From positions 744,001 to 808,000 of the forward strand of contig JARGXX010000116.1 of assembly GCA_030374765.1 (NCBI GenBank): DNA of 64,000 nucleotides, in the 5' to 3' direction. The notes below the pieces were generated by a model. The model ran no database searches, was not told the origin of the DNA, and saw only the letters and a program-made list of their open reading frames with translations. A program made the translations under genes and the position numbers. Shown in pieces: positions 63,907 to 64,000 of this stretch. Positions within the stretch are counted from its first letter, which is position 1; each line of letters starts with the position of its first letter. This DNA comes from Agarophyton chilense (taxonomy: Eukaryota; Rhodophyta; Florideophyceae; Gracilariales; Gracilariaceae).

Positions 63907-64000
63907 GCCTTTACGTCAAAGCTTCTTTTACATCTAAGTTAAATTATTCTTTTATAAAATTTTCTATGTTAATTCCAGTACTTATGCGGTTATACTTGAA

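Overview
This window is nuclear DNA from a eukaryote with few introns and a heavy load of transposable elements. Evidence: chromodomain Ty3/gypsy retrotransposons, Tc1/mariner, pogo-like and PIF/Harbinger DNA transposons, an RNase H-bearing non-LTR retrotransposon, an ER protein disulfide isomerase with a C-terminal KEEL, a Tsr2 homologue, TATA boxes and an AATAAA signal. A red alga or another intron-poor protist would fit; the sequence alone does not settle this. All three stop codons end the intact genes, so the code looks standard.

Layout. 1-5.3 kb: two convergent, badly decayed reading frames, the plus-strand one resembling a KDZ-type (Kyakuja/Dileera/Zisupton) transposase. 5.9-8.2 kb: decayed beta-class DNA adenine methyltransferase with a possible SET-like tail. 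8.7-10.5 kb: a decayed coiled-coil frame and a dead Tc1 copy. 11.8-14.7 kb: an MSH6-like MutS pseudogene and two unrecognised decayed minus-strand genes. 16.36-25.18 kb: gypsy element E1, old and internally deleted. 25.6-27.3 kb: pogo-like transposase remnant. 28.2-30.1 kb: a convergent pair of probable host genes (zinc finger plus cupin-like protein; multi-pass membrane protein). 31.8-34.6 kb: PIF/Harbinger remnant and a copper P-type ATPase pseudogene carrying two adjoining near-perfect palindromes. 34.6-37.8 kb: nothing convincing. 37.85-49.6 kb: gypsy element E2, younger, minus strand, inserted in a second pogo-like element. 50.9-53.2 kb: convergent host genes TSR2 and PDI. 54.5-62.1 kb: two paralogous secreted metallo-beta-lactamase-fold genes separated by a nested stack of a non-LTR element, a Tc1 element and a 5'-truncated non-LTR copy. 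62.4-64 kb: another tandem palindrome pair and a third Tc1 remnant.

The six or so intact host genes do not form a pathway. The most interesting material is in the mobile DNA. Both gypsy elements carry a long reading frame antisense to gag-pol between the chromodomain region and the 3' LTR. A prokaryote-type DNA methyltransferase remnant sits among the transposons. The insertions at 56.7-60.4 kb can be undone on paper because target duplications and reading frames survive. Tandem palindromes of the same unusual design occur at two unrelated places.
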